From Anaerolineae bacterium (GTDB taxonomy: Bacteria; Chloroflexota; Anaerolineae; UBA4142; SHND01): a DNA stretch of 64,000 bases. The notes below the pieces were generated by a model. It had not been told where the DNA came from, did not search any database, and was given only the letters and a program-made list of their open reading frames with translations. The position numbers and the translations under genes are program-made. The stretch is taken from the NCBI GenBank assembly GCA_021463195.1, contig JAJTXZ010000016.1, positions 1 through 64,000 of the forward strand. The letters run 5' to 3'. Shown here one piece after another: positions 34,404-42,765 of the stretch (position 1 is the first letter of the stretch; the number at the start of each line of letters is the position of its first letter).

Positions 34404-35179
34404 TCTGAACCTTTATGTTTAAGGTAACTTTTCAAATTGTTGTATGGACGTTTTGGCAGTTCTGCAGCACGCGCCATGTCTTGGGTCAAATAAAACATCC
34501 AATAGTCGTCAAAGACGCGCTCGCCTAATTTTGCGAATGGCCCGTCCCCTTTGAGCAATTTTTCAATTTCGATGACCGAACCAATATTTTTCGTGTTGCC
34601 GCTGCCCGGTCTGTCGGATGCAATTCGATATTTCTCTTGCAGAAAGAAATGAAAATTGTTGATCACCGAAGTAATCCGTTCGAGTTCTTCGAGCCGATAC
34701 TTGCGACGTTCGTCTATTTCTCCATCGGCTTTGGAATAAAGAACGCCGAGAACATAATGCGCGTTATAAGAGCCATAAGGAAACGCAATGTTTTTGCTGC
34801 TTTCGCGTTGACGAAAATATCCCGTGAATGCGCCGAGCGTCATGCCATTTACAAATTTCTCGTTAGTACGATATGTGCTTTTCAAATCCACCGCAAAACG
34901 ATGTCCTTGGCGGTCAACAAAGCTGATGTCGGGATAAAAATTTTGCTGTCCTGCCAGAATCATCTTGAGGTTGTGCGTATCCGCGAAACGCGATAGTTCG
35001 GGAAATAGTAATAATTCCATGATTTTGGATATCACTTTGGTATCTACCGAAATTGTATAAATGTTTTTGGCAATATCAATAAAACTCTTGACAATCCAAT
35101 CGCCGTCTGGAGTCGCAACCGCCGAATTAAAGTTGGCGACATGCGCTTGCAATGCTGTTTGAAAAGATTTCTTGTTCAC
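34400..35179 (-). CDS. EcoRV-like type II restriction endonuclease
   Basis: 259 residues (EcoRV has 245) from a GTG start that shares its G with the TAG stop of the upstream methyltransferase. The PD-(D/E)xK centre is FYPDISF (Asp84) and AVDLKS (Asp98, Lys100), with Glu55 at the position of EcoRV Glu45. Long EcoRV-like stretches include DTKVISKIMELL, TYRTNEKFVNGMTLGAFTG, SKNIAFPYGSYNAHYVLG and RPGSGNTKNIGS (the EcoRV recognition-loop region). Predicted to cut GATATC or a related site as a dimer. Low-GC features and mosaic neighbours suggest horizontal gain. Confidence 0.9.
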   Translation of the reverse strand: MNKKSFQTALQAHVANFNSAVATPDGDWIVKSFIDIAKNIYTISVDTKVISKIMELLLFPELSRFADTHNLKMILAGQQNFYPDISFVDRQGHRFAVDLKSTYRTNEKFVNGMTLGAFTGYFRQRESSKNIAFPYGSYNAHYVLGVLYSKADGEIDERRKYRLEELERITSVINNFHFFLQEKYRIASDRPGSGNTKNIGSVIEIEKLLKGDGPFAKLGERVFDDYWMFYLTQDMARAAELPKRPYNNLKSYLKHKGSE

Positions 35180-36129
35180 TATTTCACTCTCCGAAACGGC
35201 GCCCTCTTTTCATTCTTCGCCGCCATCTTTTCCCCGTATTCCAATTTCACAAAATCCGCGATCAACTGTTTTCGTAATTTCAAATCTTCCTTGACGCGCT
35301 TGTTCGCGAATTTGATGTATTCTTTTTTTAATTCATAGCCGACGTAATTTCGATTCGTCGCGCGCGCGACTTTTAAGGTTGTCCCGATGCCCGCGAACGG
35401 GTCGAGGACGAGGTCGCCGGTGTACGAAAAAAGACGAATGAGGCGATACGCGAGTTCTTCGGGAAAGGGGCAGGGGTGCGGCAGTTGATTGGGCGGCACG
35501 GGCGCGATGTGCCAGATATTGTTGGCAATGTCGCGGGTAAACACGGCGTCGAGTTCCATCGCATCGCGTTCTTTTTCTTGTTTTGTTTTGCCCGCGTACA
35601 TTTTTTTCTCGCCCGGTTTCCGAAAAAGCAAAATATATTCGAGCATCAAGTTCGGATAATAATAGCCGGGATACGGATTTTGAATCGTCGCGCCCGCGCG
35701 TTTCACGCCGCCTGTCACTTTTGCCCAAATAATGTCTTGATGAAAGTCCCAGCCGATTTCTTCCATCAACGCCGTCACATGATATGGCACAGGCACATGT
35801 TTGCCGTTCAACAAAACGGTGCCAATCACAAGCGCGCAATGTCCGCCTGCTTTTGTCACGCGCAAGGTTTCGGTGAACACGCGTTTCAAAAATTGCAAAT
35901 AGTCCGCGTAATTTTCCGCTTGGCGCGGGCGATAATTTTTTCGCGCGGCTTTGTCAAGCGTCGCGTCTTGCGCGTGCGCGTCATAATCAATCGCGTTCCA
36001 ATACGGTGGAGAAGTGACAGTAAGATCAACCGAACCGTTCGCGAGCTCGGGCATGGTTTCGCAAGAGTGTTGGAAGATAGAGTTCAAGATTAGAGACTGG
36101 AGATCGGAGACTAGAGATTGGAGATTCAT
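35179..36129 (-). CDS. Beta-class DNA methyltransferase (N4-cytosine or N6-adenine)
   Basis: About 316 residues from the ATG at 36129; a TTG six bases upstream is also possible. Catalytic motif TSPPYW (about 40-45) comes before the SAM motif DPFAGIGTT (~250), the beta-class order. The first ~17 residues (MNLQSLVSDLQSLIL) are encoded entirely by AATCTCC-like heptamers; homology-type sequence starts only at LNSIFQHSCETMPEL. It lies 34 bases after herA and its stop overlaps the endonuclease start by one base. It may be a second protecting enzyme or an accessory one. Target base cannot be decided from sequence. Confidence 0.88.
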   Translation of the reverse strand: MNLQSLVSDLQSLILNSIFQHSCETMPELANGSVDLTVTSPPYWNAIDYDAHAQDATLDKAARKNYRPRQAENYADYLQFLKRVFTETLRVTKAGGHCALVIGTVLLNGKHVPVPYHVTALMEEIGWDFHQDIIWAKVTGGVKRAGATIQNPYPGYYYPNLMLEYILLFRKPGEKKMYAGKTKQEKERDAMELDAVFTRDIANNIWHIAPVPPNQLPHPCPFPEELAYRLIRLFSYTGDLVLDPFAGIGTTLKVARATNRNYVGYELKKEYIKFANKRVKEDLKLRKQLIADFVKLEYGEKMAAKNEKRAPFRRVK

Positions 36130-36153
36130 TTCCAATCTCTAGTCTCTAGTCTC
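36088..36153. repeat. Inverted heptamer array spanning the methyltransferase start codon
   Basis: On the minus strand GAGACTA GAGACTA GAGATTG lies before the ATG and AATCTCC AATCTCT AGTCTCC GATCTCC AGTCTCT after it. The halves are complementary, so the mRNA could fold a long hairpin with the start codon near its tip. No Shine-Dalgarno is visible. Confidence 0.85.
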
Positions 36154-36163
36154 GTCCTGCATT

Positions 36164-37993
36164 TCACGCGTCCAACTCTTCCACCCATTCCGTCTTTTTC
36201 ATTTTCGCGCGCTCTTGTTTTACCTCGCGTTCGCGTTTATCAATCACCACTTGGCTGCGCGCGTCCTCCAACGCTTTCACCACATCAATGTCATTCCCGC
36301 CCTGTGCGCTCGTACGCTGTCCAATGCGAACCATCACCGGCACGCGCACAATCGGTCCGAGAATCACGGCTTCGCCAACGTTCAAGCCGGGCAAGTCCGC
36401 GAGCAAACCTTCGCTAATGCCTTCGGACGATTGCTTGATGGCGAGTTGGTCTTGCGGATTCGTGAGGCGCATGATGATTTGCGAATTGCACTGCGATAAC
36501 GTGTCGCCGTGAATTTTGTACGGGCGCTGCGTGACGAGTACGAGAAACAGACCGAACTTGCGCCCTTCCGATGCGATGCGCTTGATAATGCTCGCGGCTT
36601 GCGAACGCGCGCCCTGCCCGCCCGGCACAAAATTGTGCGCCTCTTCCAACACAAAAAAGACGGGGCGCGCTAAACCGTTTGTCGTCGCTTCGCCCCACAT
36701 ATCATTCAACACTTTGTTGACGACAAATTCCGTCACCCAACTGTCCACGCCCGCGAGGTCAAGCACCGCCAAATTCATTGGGCGCGTCAAATCCGCGAGC
36801 GGTACCTGGTCGTGGCCCCAAATGTCCACGCGCGTCAAACGTTCCACATATTTGATGGCTTTTTGCGCGCCCGCAATCGCGTCGAGCGATAAATTTTTGC
36901 CGCCATTGTCGGCGCCATTTTTTTCAACGCGCGTCCGCGTATCGCGGGCGGATTCATCCGCTTCCGCTGCCGTGTCATTGCCAAAGTCGTCCCAATCCAC
37001 ATCGAGGTTGGCTTTGTTATATGCCGCTTTATGAAAATCTTCCATGCCGGGCATAGGTGTTTTATCGCGCGGACGTTCGGGGCCACGCGGCATAAAATCG
37101 CCGTCGTTCTCCCCCCCTCCGCCGTCGGCGATGCGCTGCACCTCGCGCAAAAATTCGTGCGGCGCGTAATCGCGTCCGCGCAAATTGTCGTACGCCGTTT
37201 GCAGCGCTTTGCGAATGTTGGTGGACGTTTCGGGAATGCCTGTCATCGCGCAAATTTCGTCCACTTCGAGCGCCGAAAATTTCATGGTGAATTTTTTCGA
37301 GCCGCCGATTTCGTCGTCCGAGATACGCCCCTTTTGATTCGTCGGCATTCGATAAATTTCAACGCGGTCGGCGAACGGCGTGACGCGCATATTTTCATCG
37401 CGGCGCATTTTGACGTAATCGCTGTTGGGGTCAAAAATCACGATCGAGCCGCCGAGCTGCAACAATTTTTCGAGAATGACGCCGACGGTGTACGATTTCC
37501 CCGCGCCCGTTTGCGCGATGACCGCCATGTGTCGCCGCAAACCGTTCGGATTCAGCAGCACATTGACGTTATCGCGATTGATGAGCGAACCGATGTCAAT
37601 TCCGCTTTCCACGTCTTGCGAGAAAAAACGTTTCAATAAATCATCGGGCGCTTGCGTGACCGGATTGCCGGGCATCGTGGCGTGACGCGGATAGCGCACT
37701 GTTTTGCCGTCGAGATAACCCAGCACCTGCGCCGTGCCGACGATGATGGGCTGTGAAGTGGAAATGCGATTGAGGATTTGCGCGACTTCGTTGTACGAAA
37801 GCGATGTATCGAGCAAGCGCGACGAAACCGCGAGTTTGGTCACTTGCGCCAAGACATCGTACTGCGCGCCGCGTTCGGGGTCTTGCACTTGTACGACAAT
37901 ATATTCCAAGCGCGGCGGCGCGATTTCGCGATTGGTCACAAACGTAAATTCATCGGTGCGGACTTCGCCGACGACATAGCCGACAGTGTTCAT
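36164..37993 (-). CDS. herA: HerA-like hexameric DNA translocase ATPase
   Basis: About 609 residues from the ATG at 37993 (MNTVGYVVGEV), preferred over one eight codons earlier because the HAS-barrel domain begins directly here. The N-terminal HAS barrel (1-~110) is followed by the RecA-like core with Walker A AQTGAGKS (~160), an acidic insertion (~290-370) and Walker B FFVLEEAHNF, with sensor region VTQRPYKIH. HerA works with NurA nuclease in archaea and in several bacterial defence systems (with SIR2 or DUF4297 partners). Here no such partner adjoins; restriction-modification genes follow in the same operon. Confidence 0.9.
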   Translation of the reverse strand: MNTVGYVVGEVRTDEFTFVTNREIAPPRLEYIVVQVQDPERGAQYDVLAQVTKLAVSSRLLDTSLSYNEVAQILNRISTSQPIIVGTAQVLGYLDGKTVRYPRHATMPGNPVTQAPDDLLKRFFSQDVESGIDIGSLINRDNVNVLLNPNGLRRHMAVIAQTGAGKSYTVGVILEKLLQLGGSIVIFDPNSDYVKMRRDENMRVTPFADRVEIYRMPTNQKGRISDDEIGGSKKFTMKFSALEVDEICAMTGIPETSTNIRKALQTAYDNLRGRDYAPHEFLREVQRIADGGGGENDGDFMPRGPERPRDKTPMPGMEDFHKAAYNKANLDVDWDDFGNDTAAEADESARDTRTRVEKNGADNGGKNLSLDAIAGAQKAIKYVERLTRVDIWGHDQVPLADLTRPMNLAVLDLAGVDSWVTEFVVNKVLNDMWGEATTNGLARPVFFVLEEAHNFVPGGQGARSQAASIIKRIASEGRKFGLFLVLVTQRPYKIHGDTLSQCNSQIIMRLTNPQDQLAIKQSSEGISEGLLADLPGLNVGEAVILGPIVRVPVMVRIGQRTSAQGGNDIDVVKALEDARSQVVIDKREREVKQERAKMKKTEWVEELDA

Positions 37994-38010
37994 GGTTAGA
38001 GGTACCAGAC

Positions 38011-38133
38011 GTGACACAGTACATCACAATTTGCCCTTTTGGACACAGATTTCACAGATTGCACGGATAAATCAAACCTAAAATCTGTGGCATCTGTGTT
38101 ATCTGTGTCCAAAAAGGTGATGTACTGTGACAG
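38011..38133. repeat. 123-bp inverted repeat with CACAGAT units
   Basis: GACACAGTACATCAC...TTTTGGACACAGATTTCACAGATT on the left is mirrored by AATCTGTGGCATCTGTGTTATCTGTGTCC...GTGATGTACTGTGACAG on the right, about 50 bases per arm with small mismatches and a 20-base centre. Located directly upstream of herA, so it would lie in the herA leader. Confidence 0.8.
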
Positions 38134-38491
38134 GTTTTACGATGTCGAATTGCGTTCATGCGCGGCAGCGAGAAATCTGCCACGGCCCGCGAGGTGGAAA
38201 TGAAACAAGCGTTCTATTGCGCGTATTATACCACAGCGCCAAAAACTTGCGCGCCATATCAAATGTGCGCCGTGAACGCCACCATTGCCAGCGCAAGACA
38301 ACGCGCGCTTTGAAAAAGCGGAGGCGATGATAGAGCGGATATAGCGCGCGCCGCGCCCAGAGCGGCGCGCGGTGAAAAAACCACATTACGTTCATGACGC
38401 TTGTTGCGCGTGCCGCTGCCGTTGGAATAGACCGATACGCTTACAGACGATTTGCATAGGTCTTTTCAATGCGACGCGCAAGCGGCGTCAA
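38134..38491. other. Intergenic region upstream of herA, no gene seen
   Basis: About 360 bases. A minus-strand extended -10 (TGGTATAAT; TATAAT at 38230-38225) could drive herA through the 123-bp inverted repeat; no good -35. A GC hairpin GCGCGCCGC/GCGGCGCGC lies at 38346-38370. Short open frames here lack any recognisable pattern. Nothing else is supported. Confidence 0.45.
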
Positions 38492-39433
38492 TCACAATTT
38501 GTCGTACGCGGCATCGCGGTCTTGACGGCGTTTGAGTTCGTTCGCGTAATGTTTGCCGAGCGTATCCGCGTGCGCGCGCGCCCAATCCGTGAGCTTGGTT
38601 GTGCCGGCGGGCGGTGAAGCGGTGTACAACAGATTTTCCATCAGCCCTTGAATCTCTTGGCGCGTAATTGTGATATCGCCCATCCACTTGCTGATGAGCG
38701 CGCCGGTCCAATAGCCGACCGCGGGCGGCACCGATATTATCGGACGCCGCGCGCCGATGATTTCGCCGAGCTGTTCCACCAACGCGCGATACGTGAACGT
38801 TTCGGGCCCAATCGCGTCAATGACAACATTCGCGCGCGACGCATCTTGCGCCACCGCGAGCTGCGCGTAATCTTCGACAAAGATGGGCTGCAATTTATAT
38901 TGTCCGTCGCCGAAAACGCCAAAAATGGGCAGATGCCGCAGAATCCAAGCGATGTTGTTGACCAAAATATCTTCCTTGCCAAAAATAACCGTGGGGCGCA
39001 AAATCGCGTACGACAGGCCCGATTCGCGCAGCGCGCGCTCCAAACGCGCTTTGCCTGAAAAATATTCGAGATGCGACGTTTCGGATGGATTGGTGATGCT
39101 CGTATGCACGATGCGCTGCACGCCCGCGTTTTTCGCCGCCTCGAAAAGTTTTAGCGTATTGGCGACGGCGGTGGCATGACCAAAATCACTGCCGTAATTA
39201 AATCGCACCCAATAGGTGTTGTACAAAACCGTCGCGCCGCGCAGCGATTCGGTCAGCGCGGCGGGATTGTCAAAATTAAACGGATGCGCTGTTACTTTAT
39301 CGCCGAACGGATTCGCGCGATGCGTCGAATTGGTCAGCGTGTGAACTGTCAAGCCGCGTTCCAGCAAACGCGCGGCGATATATTTTCCCGTGTAACCAAA
39401 CGCGCCCGTCACGACGCGCAATTCTTTTGTCAT
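38492..39433 (-). CDS. Atypical short-chain dehydrogenase / NAD(P)-binding epimerase-like protein
   Basis: 313 residues. The N terminus RVVTGAFGYTGKYIAARLL holds the GxxGxxG dinucleotide motif of extended/atypical SDRs. NTLKLFEAAKNAGVQRIVHTS and YAILRPTVIFG are typical of the NmrA/NDUFA9 (complex I 39 kDa)-like group. The Tyr of the YxxxK catalytic pair may be Tyr in LEYFSGKARLE. C-terminal helical part (~240-313). Could be a sugar epimerase, quinone-related protein or regulator. Substrate unknown. Confidence 0.8.
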   Translation of the reverse strand: MTKELRVVTGAFGYTGKYIAARLLERGLTVHTLTNSTHRANPFGDKVTAHPFNFDNPAALTESLRGATVLYNTYWVRFNYGSDFGHATAVANTLKLFEAAKNAGVQRIVHTSITNPSETSHLEYFSGKARLERALRESGLSYAILRPTVIFGKEDILVNNIAWILRHLPIFGVFGDGQYKLQPIFVEDYAQLAVAQDASRANVVIDAIGPETFTYRALVEQLGEIIGARRPIISVPPAVGYWTGALISKWMGDITITRQEIQGLMENLLYTASPPAGTTKLTDWARAHADTLGKHYANELKRRQDRDAAYDKL

Positions 39434-39560
39434 GCTGCTCCCGATTCATTTTCAAATGCGCGATAAATTTTAAATTTGTCGCGGCGGATAAAAAATTATA
39501 GCATCGTTATTCTATTCGACGCATTCGAAACGCGGATATTTGCGTGGGTTGGATAAACCA

Positions 39561-39595
39561 CAAACCCCCGAACGCGTTTCACGTTCGGGGGTTTG
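39561..39595 (-). terminator. Terminator hairpin at the end of the cinA-uppP unit
   Basis: Perfect 14-bp stem CAAACCCCCGAACG / CGTTCGGGGGTTTG with a seven-base loop, three bases after the stop codon of the small membrane peptide. T content after it is modest on the minus strand. Confidence 0.75.
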
Positions 39596-39597
39596 CT

Positions 39598-39711
39598 TTA
39601 TTGCGGGTCTGAATGCGTTTGAGATATTTCGCTTTTTTCGCCGCTTTCGCCTTCGGGCAAAAACCACGCCAGACCCGCCAACATGCCGACCAACACAACC
39701 AAGATTGTCAT
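39598..39711 (-). CDS. Small single-pass membrane peptide (37 residues)
   Basis: Begins MTILVVLVGMLAGLAWF, a single hydrophobic helix, then a charged tail PEGESGEKSEISQTHSDPQ and stop. It starts 13 bases after the stop of the HEAT/BNR protein, with AAGGA seven to eight bases upstream of the ATG, and its stop lies three bases from a terminator hairpin. This tight packing supports a real small gene. No family is known; it may associate with the preceding membrane-anchored protein. Confidence 0.55.
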   Translation of the reverse strand: MTILVVLVGMLAGLAWFLPEGESGEKSEISQTHSDPQ

Positions 39712-39724
39712 TTCTATTTTTTCC

Positions 39725-40798
39725 TTATTGCAGGGTGACCAATGTTAAAACGCGATTTCCGGCGAGCGCATACAGCTGCCCGTCGCGGAACGCGAGACGG
39801 GAAATCGCATCGCGGCTTGCGCCGCTGCCCACGCTCAAAGCGCTCCAAGTTTTGCCGCCATCATGGCTGCTCATCAAACCAACGGGAAAATATTCCACCG
39901 CGCCGGTGCCGACCCATACGCCGCGCGCGATATATAGAATGTTCGCGTCGTCGGGATTAATGGCGATGGCGGAAATTGTTTCGCGCGCGCCCGGTGTCAA
40001 TGAGATGCCGTTGTTAATGGGCGTCCAAGTCGCGCCGCCATCCGCGCTTGTATATATGCCCATGCTTTCCACGCCCGCATATAAAATGTTCGGGTTGGTT
40101 GGATGTAGCGCCAGCGTAGTGACCTGACTCGGTAAAACTTTGTCCAAGACGTTCCAGGTTTTTCCGCCATCGTGGCTTGCCAACAGATCGCGTTTTACGG
40201 CAAGATAAACCGTCCCATTGTCCGCTGCGGCGGCAAATGCCCCGATGGTTTGCTCATTCACCTGCGCGCGCTGCGCCAGAATCGCGCGGAGACGCGCCAA
40301 TGAATCCGCCGCGGCGCCGCGCACGCTCGCGCTAGTATCGGCGATGGATGTTTTTTCAAGTTCGTTAATAACGCGCGTGTCGTGAATTTCGCCCAACGCG
40401 TATGCGGCATTGCGACGCACCGCCGGCGCGGGGTCTTGGCGCAAAACGTCAAGCAGCGCGTCGGTGGCTTGCGGCGAAGCGATATAACCCAACACATCCG
40501 CCGCGTTGCGACGCTGGGTCGAATTGTTCGAGCGCAAAGCGACGAGCAGCTGCGGCACCGCGTTTTCGCCGGCGGCTTCCAACTGCCGCTGCGCGTCATG
40601 TCGCGCCGTCGTCAACGGTTCGGTCTTTAATTGATTGACCCAACCCTGAATTTGAATTTGAACCGGGCTGATTGGCGTCGCGGTCGCATGCAACGTCGCG
40701 ATCGCGATGACGACGCCGAGCGTCGCGATGGCGCTAAACGTCAAAAGCGCGCGTCGTGTTTTCGAGTTTTGAATTCGCTGGGCAAAATGGGTGGTCAT
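39725..40798 (-). CDS. Membrane-anchored protein with HEAT repeats and BNR/Ycf48-like propeller
   Basis: About 357 residues from the ATG at 40798 (MTTHFAQRIQNSK), placed by GAGGA; a start 14 codons earlier lacks this. A transmembrane helix (~18-38) is followed by HEAT/PBS-lyase-like repeats (~65-180; AVPQLLVALRSNNSTQRRNAADVLGYI, AVRRNAAYALGEI). A C-terminal half-propeller has Asp-box motifs SHDGGKTW, SADGGATW and SHDGGKTW with NPNILYAGV and DANILYIAR. Such proteins bind partners outside the membrane. No enzyme function is implied. Confidence 0.75.
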   Translation of the reverse strand: MTTHFAQRIQNSKTRRALLTFSAIATLGVVIAIATLHATATPISPVQIQIQGWVNQLKTEPLTTARHDAQRQLEAAGENAVPQLLVALRSNNSTQRRNAADVLGYIASPQATDALLDVLRQDPAPAVRRNAAYALGEIHDTRVINELEKTSIADTSASVRGAAADSLARLRAILAQRAQVNEQTIGAFAAAADNGTVYLAVKRDLLASHDGGKTWNVLDKVLPSQVTTLALHPTNPNILYAGVESMGIYTSADGGATWTPINNGISLTPGARETISAIAINPDDANILYIARGVWVGTGAVEYFPVGLMSSHDGGKTWSALSVGSGASRDAISRLAFRDGQLYALAGNRVLTLVTLQ

Positions 40799-40949
40799 CT
40801 GATTCCTCGCTTTTGCGCGTGGTTCCGCGCAGAGCCGCAAAGCGTTTTGCGGCGTTACATCATAGAGACGCAGCCGAACCGATTTTTGTTCCGCGCGGCG
40901 CTAGGGCATCAGATGAAAAAATTTTAATTTTGAGGCAGCGTGATTTCTT

Positions 40950-41834
40950 TTATTTCGACTGCGGCGCGCTGAGACGACGATAGAGGGTCGCGCGTCCTGC
41001 GGAGGAAGCCAGAAAATTCACAAAATCAGAGACGGCGGTGGAAGAATTTTGCGGCACAATCAAGAATACGGTTTGCGACAGGGGCCAAGTTCCGTTAGCG
41101 ATATTTTCGCGCGTCGCGGCGATTCCGTCTAGCGCGAGCGTGCGCGTCGTAGTGTTGTTGTCCCAAATGTTCGCGGCGATATAGCCAATGGCATTGGGGT
41201 GTTCGGCGACGTAATCGAGCATGTCCAGATTCGTCGGCTGAACGAGCGCGGTAGGAGTTGTGCGCGCGCCTTGCATGATTTGTTCTTCGATGACCGCGCG
41301 CATGCCCGAACCCTCTTCGCGCGTGAGCGTCTGAATCGTGTCCTGTCCGCCCGGCGGGTCAATGCCCAACTGCGACCAGCGATTTATTTCGCCGCGCATG
41401 ATTTTTCCGAGTTCCGCGCGCGTTAGATTGCGGAGCGCGTTTGCGGGATGCGTAATCAGAAACACGCCATCGCGTCCGAGTTCGTATGCCGTCGCCTGCG
41501 CGCGCTCCAATTCATCCGCGCGCGGATTGCGTTCGACCAACGCGAAATCATATTGTCCGAACGCAAGTTGACGCAGCGACATGGTGGAATTGGTTTTGAA
41601 AAAATCGAACGTCGCGTTGGAATGTTCCGCGCGAAAAGCGGCGACGGCTTCCCGCGCAATGTATTGCGTCGAGTCGGCGGCGCCGATACGCAAATGAATG
41701 GGCGCGCTCGGTGTTGGCGTCGCGCGGCACGCGCCCAGCGCCGCGAGCGCGAGCAGCGCGCAAATCGCAGCCCAGCCCAAACGTATCGTCGCAAGAATTG
41801 CGGCGCGTCGTCCCGACGATTGCATGACGTTCAT
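40950..41834 (-). CDS. PstS-like phosphate-type substrate-binding lipoprotein, orphan
   Basis: About 294 residues from the ATG at 41834, which overlaps the uppP stop (ATGA). The signal peptide ends in lipobox ALGAC. The mature part has IGAADSTQYIAREAVAAFRAEH, QYDFALVERNP, NLTRAELGKIMRGEINRWSQLG, REEGSGMRAVIEEQIM and YVAEHPNAIGYIAANIW, the order of PstS/PBP-like-2 proteins. No pst permease or pstB is nearby. Coupling to uppP, which releases phosphate, is suggestive but not proof of linked function. Confidence 0.82.
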   Translation of the reverse strand: MNVMQSSGRRAAILATIRLGWAAICALLALAALGACRATPTPSAPIHLRIGAADSTQYIAREAVAAFRAEHSNATFDFFKTNSTMSLRQLAFGQYDFALVERNPRADELERAQATAYELGRDGVFLITHPANALRNLTRAELGKIMRGEINRWSQLGIDPPGGQDTIQTLTREEGSGMRAVIEEQIMQGARTTPTALVQPTNLDMLDYVAEHPNAIGYIAANIWDNNTTTRTLALDGIAATRENIANGTWPLSQTVFLIVPQNSSTAVSDFVNFLASSAGRATLYRRLSAPQSK

Positions 41835-42703
41835 TGCCAAAACAGCGCCAGAATGACGAGCAAGCCGGCGAGCGCCCAACGATAATAGACAAAGGGGTCT
41901 GTCGAGTTAAAGCGCAAATAGCGCAAGAGAAATCGAATCGCCAAAAAGCCGGTGAGCGCTGCCGCGCCAAAGCCGACGACGTACAAGCCAAGCTCATTGC
42001 CGCCAAGCGCGCCGCCCGCCGTCTCGGTGGCGACATCGTAAACGCTTTTCAAACCCGCGCCCGCGATAATGGGCGCGCCGAGCAGAAACGAAAAGCGCGC
42101 GGCGTCGTCGCGTTTCAAGCCCAAAAAAAGTCCCGCCGCCAGCGTTGAGCCCGAACGTGAAACACCGGGAAATACCGCCGCCGCTTGCGCGGCGCCGATG
42201 AGGAGGGCATCGCGCAAGGTGAGCTGCGCCAATTCGCGCTGATGTTTGGCGACGCGTTCCGCGATAAATAGCGCCAAGCCCAAGAGCGCGAGCAACGCCG
42301 CAATCGCAATCACCGCCCACGGCGCGAGTGGCGCGTGCGGCGCGTGAAAAATTTCTTCGATTTTGCTTTCGGCAAGCACGCCGACGACGCCGCCCGGAAT
42401 CGCGCCAATCACAATCGCCCACGCGAGGCGGCGGTCGGAATCGGCGCCGATTTTTCGTTCGCGGATGCTTTGCGCGCCCGCGCGAACAAGCCGTTTCCAA
42501 TCGTTCGCGAAATAGCCCAAGACGGAAACGAGGGTGCCCAGGTGGAGCGCCATGTCAAAGGTGAGACTATTGAGCAGCGCGCTATCCCATTTCAAAAGAT
42601 ACGGCACAATCAGTAAATGCGCCGAACTAGAGATAGGCAAAAACTCGGTCAGCCCTTGAAGGATGCCAAGAAAGATGGCTTGAAACACAAGTCCTAAATC
42701 CAT
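41831..42703 (-). CDS. uppP: Undecaprenyl-diphosphatase (BacA/UppP)
   Basis: About 290 residues from ATG 42703 (MDLGLVFQAIFLG); a TTG three codons upstream is possible. GILQGLTEFLPISSSAHL holds the conserved Glu and the SSSAH motif; FPGVSRSGST holds the second catalytic motif with Arg. About eight membrane helices. It recycles the lipid carrier of cell-wall synthesis by removing a phosphate from undecaprenyl pyrophosphate and gives bacitracin tolerance. Presence suggests the organism makes some undecaprenyl-linked envelope polymer. Confidence 0.95.
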   Translation of the reverse strand: MDLGLVFQAIFLGILQGLTEFLPISSSAHLLIVPYLLKWDSALLNSLTFDMALHLGTLVSVLGYFANDWKRLVRAGAQSIRERKIGADSDRRLAWAIVIGAIPGGVVGVLAESKIEEIFHAPHAPLAPWAVIAIAALLALLGLALFIAERVAKHQRELAQLTLRDALLIGAAQAAAVFPGVSRSGSTLAAGLFLGLKRDDAARFSFLLGAPIIAGAGLKSVYDVATETAGGALGGNELGLYVVGFGAAALTGFLAIRFLLRYLRFNSTDPFVYYRWALAGLLVILALFWQ

Positions 42704-42722
42704 TGGAGGCAAAAGGTATAAG

Positions 42723-42758
42723 GCAGGCGACAGAGTTTGACTGCATACTGCCGCCTGC
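42723..42758. repeat. Small inverted repeat between cinA and uppP
   Basis: GCAGGCGACAG and CTGCCGCCTGC form an imperfect stem around a 14-base loop. No T tract. Confidence 0.5.
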
Positions 42759-42765
42759 TGGCTGT

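Noticed and set aside
33486-35179. Loss of GATATC sites as sign of self-avoidance
   Set aside because: GATATC is still present at many places (for example near 4297, 11297, 35030, 38670, 43283 and 62709), so no avoidance is evident by eye.
36164-37993. HerA-NurA, HerA-SIR2 or HerA-DUF4297 defence pair
   Set aside because: No NurA, SIR2 or DUF4297 motifs in neighbouring proteins.
38156-38395. Small minus-strand gene upstream of herA
   Set aside because: Trp/Arg-rich sequence with no start signal or recognisable domain; overlaps a hairpin and a promoter-like site.
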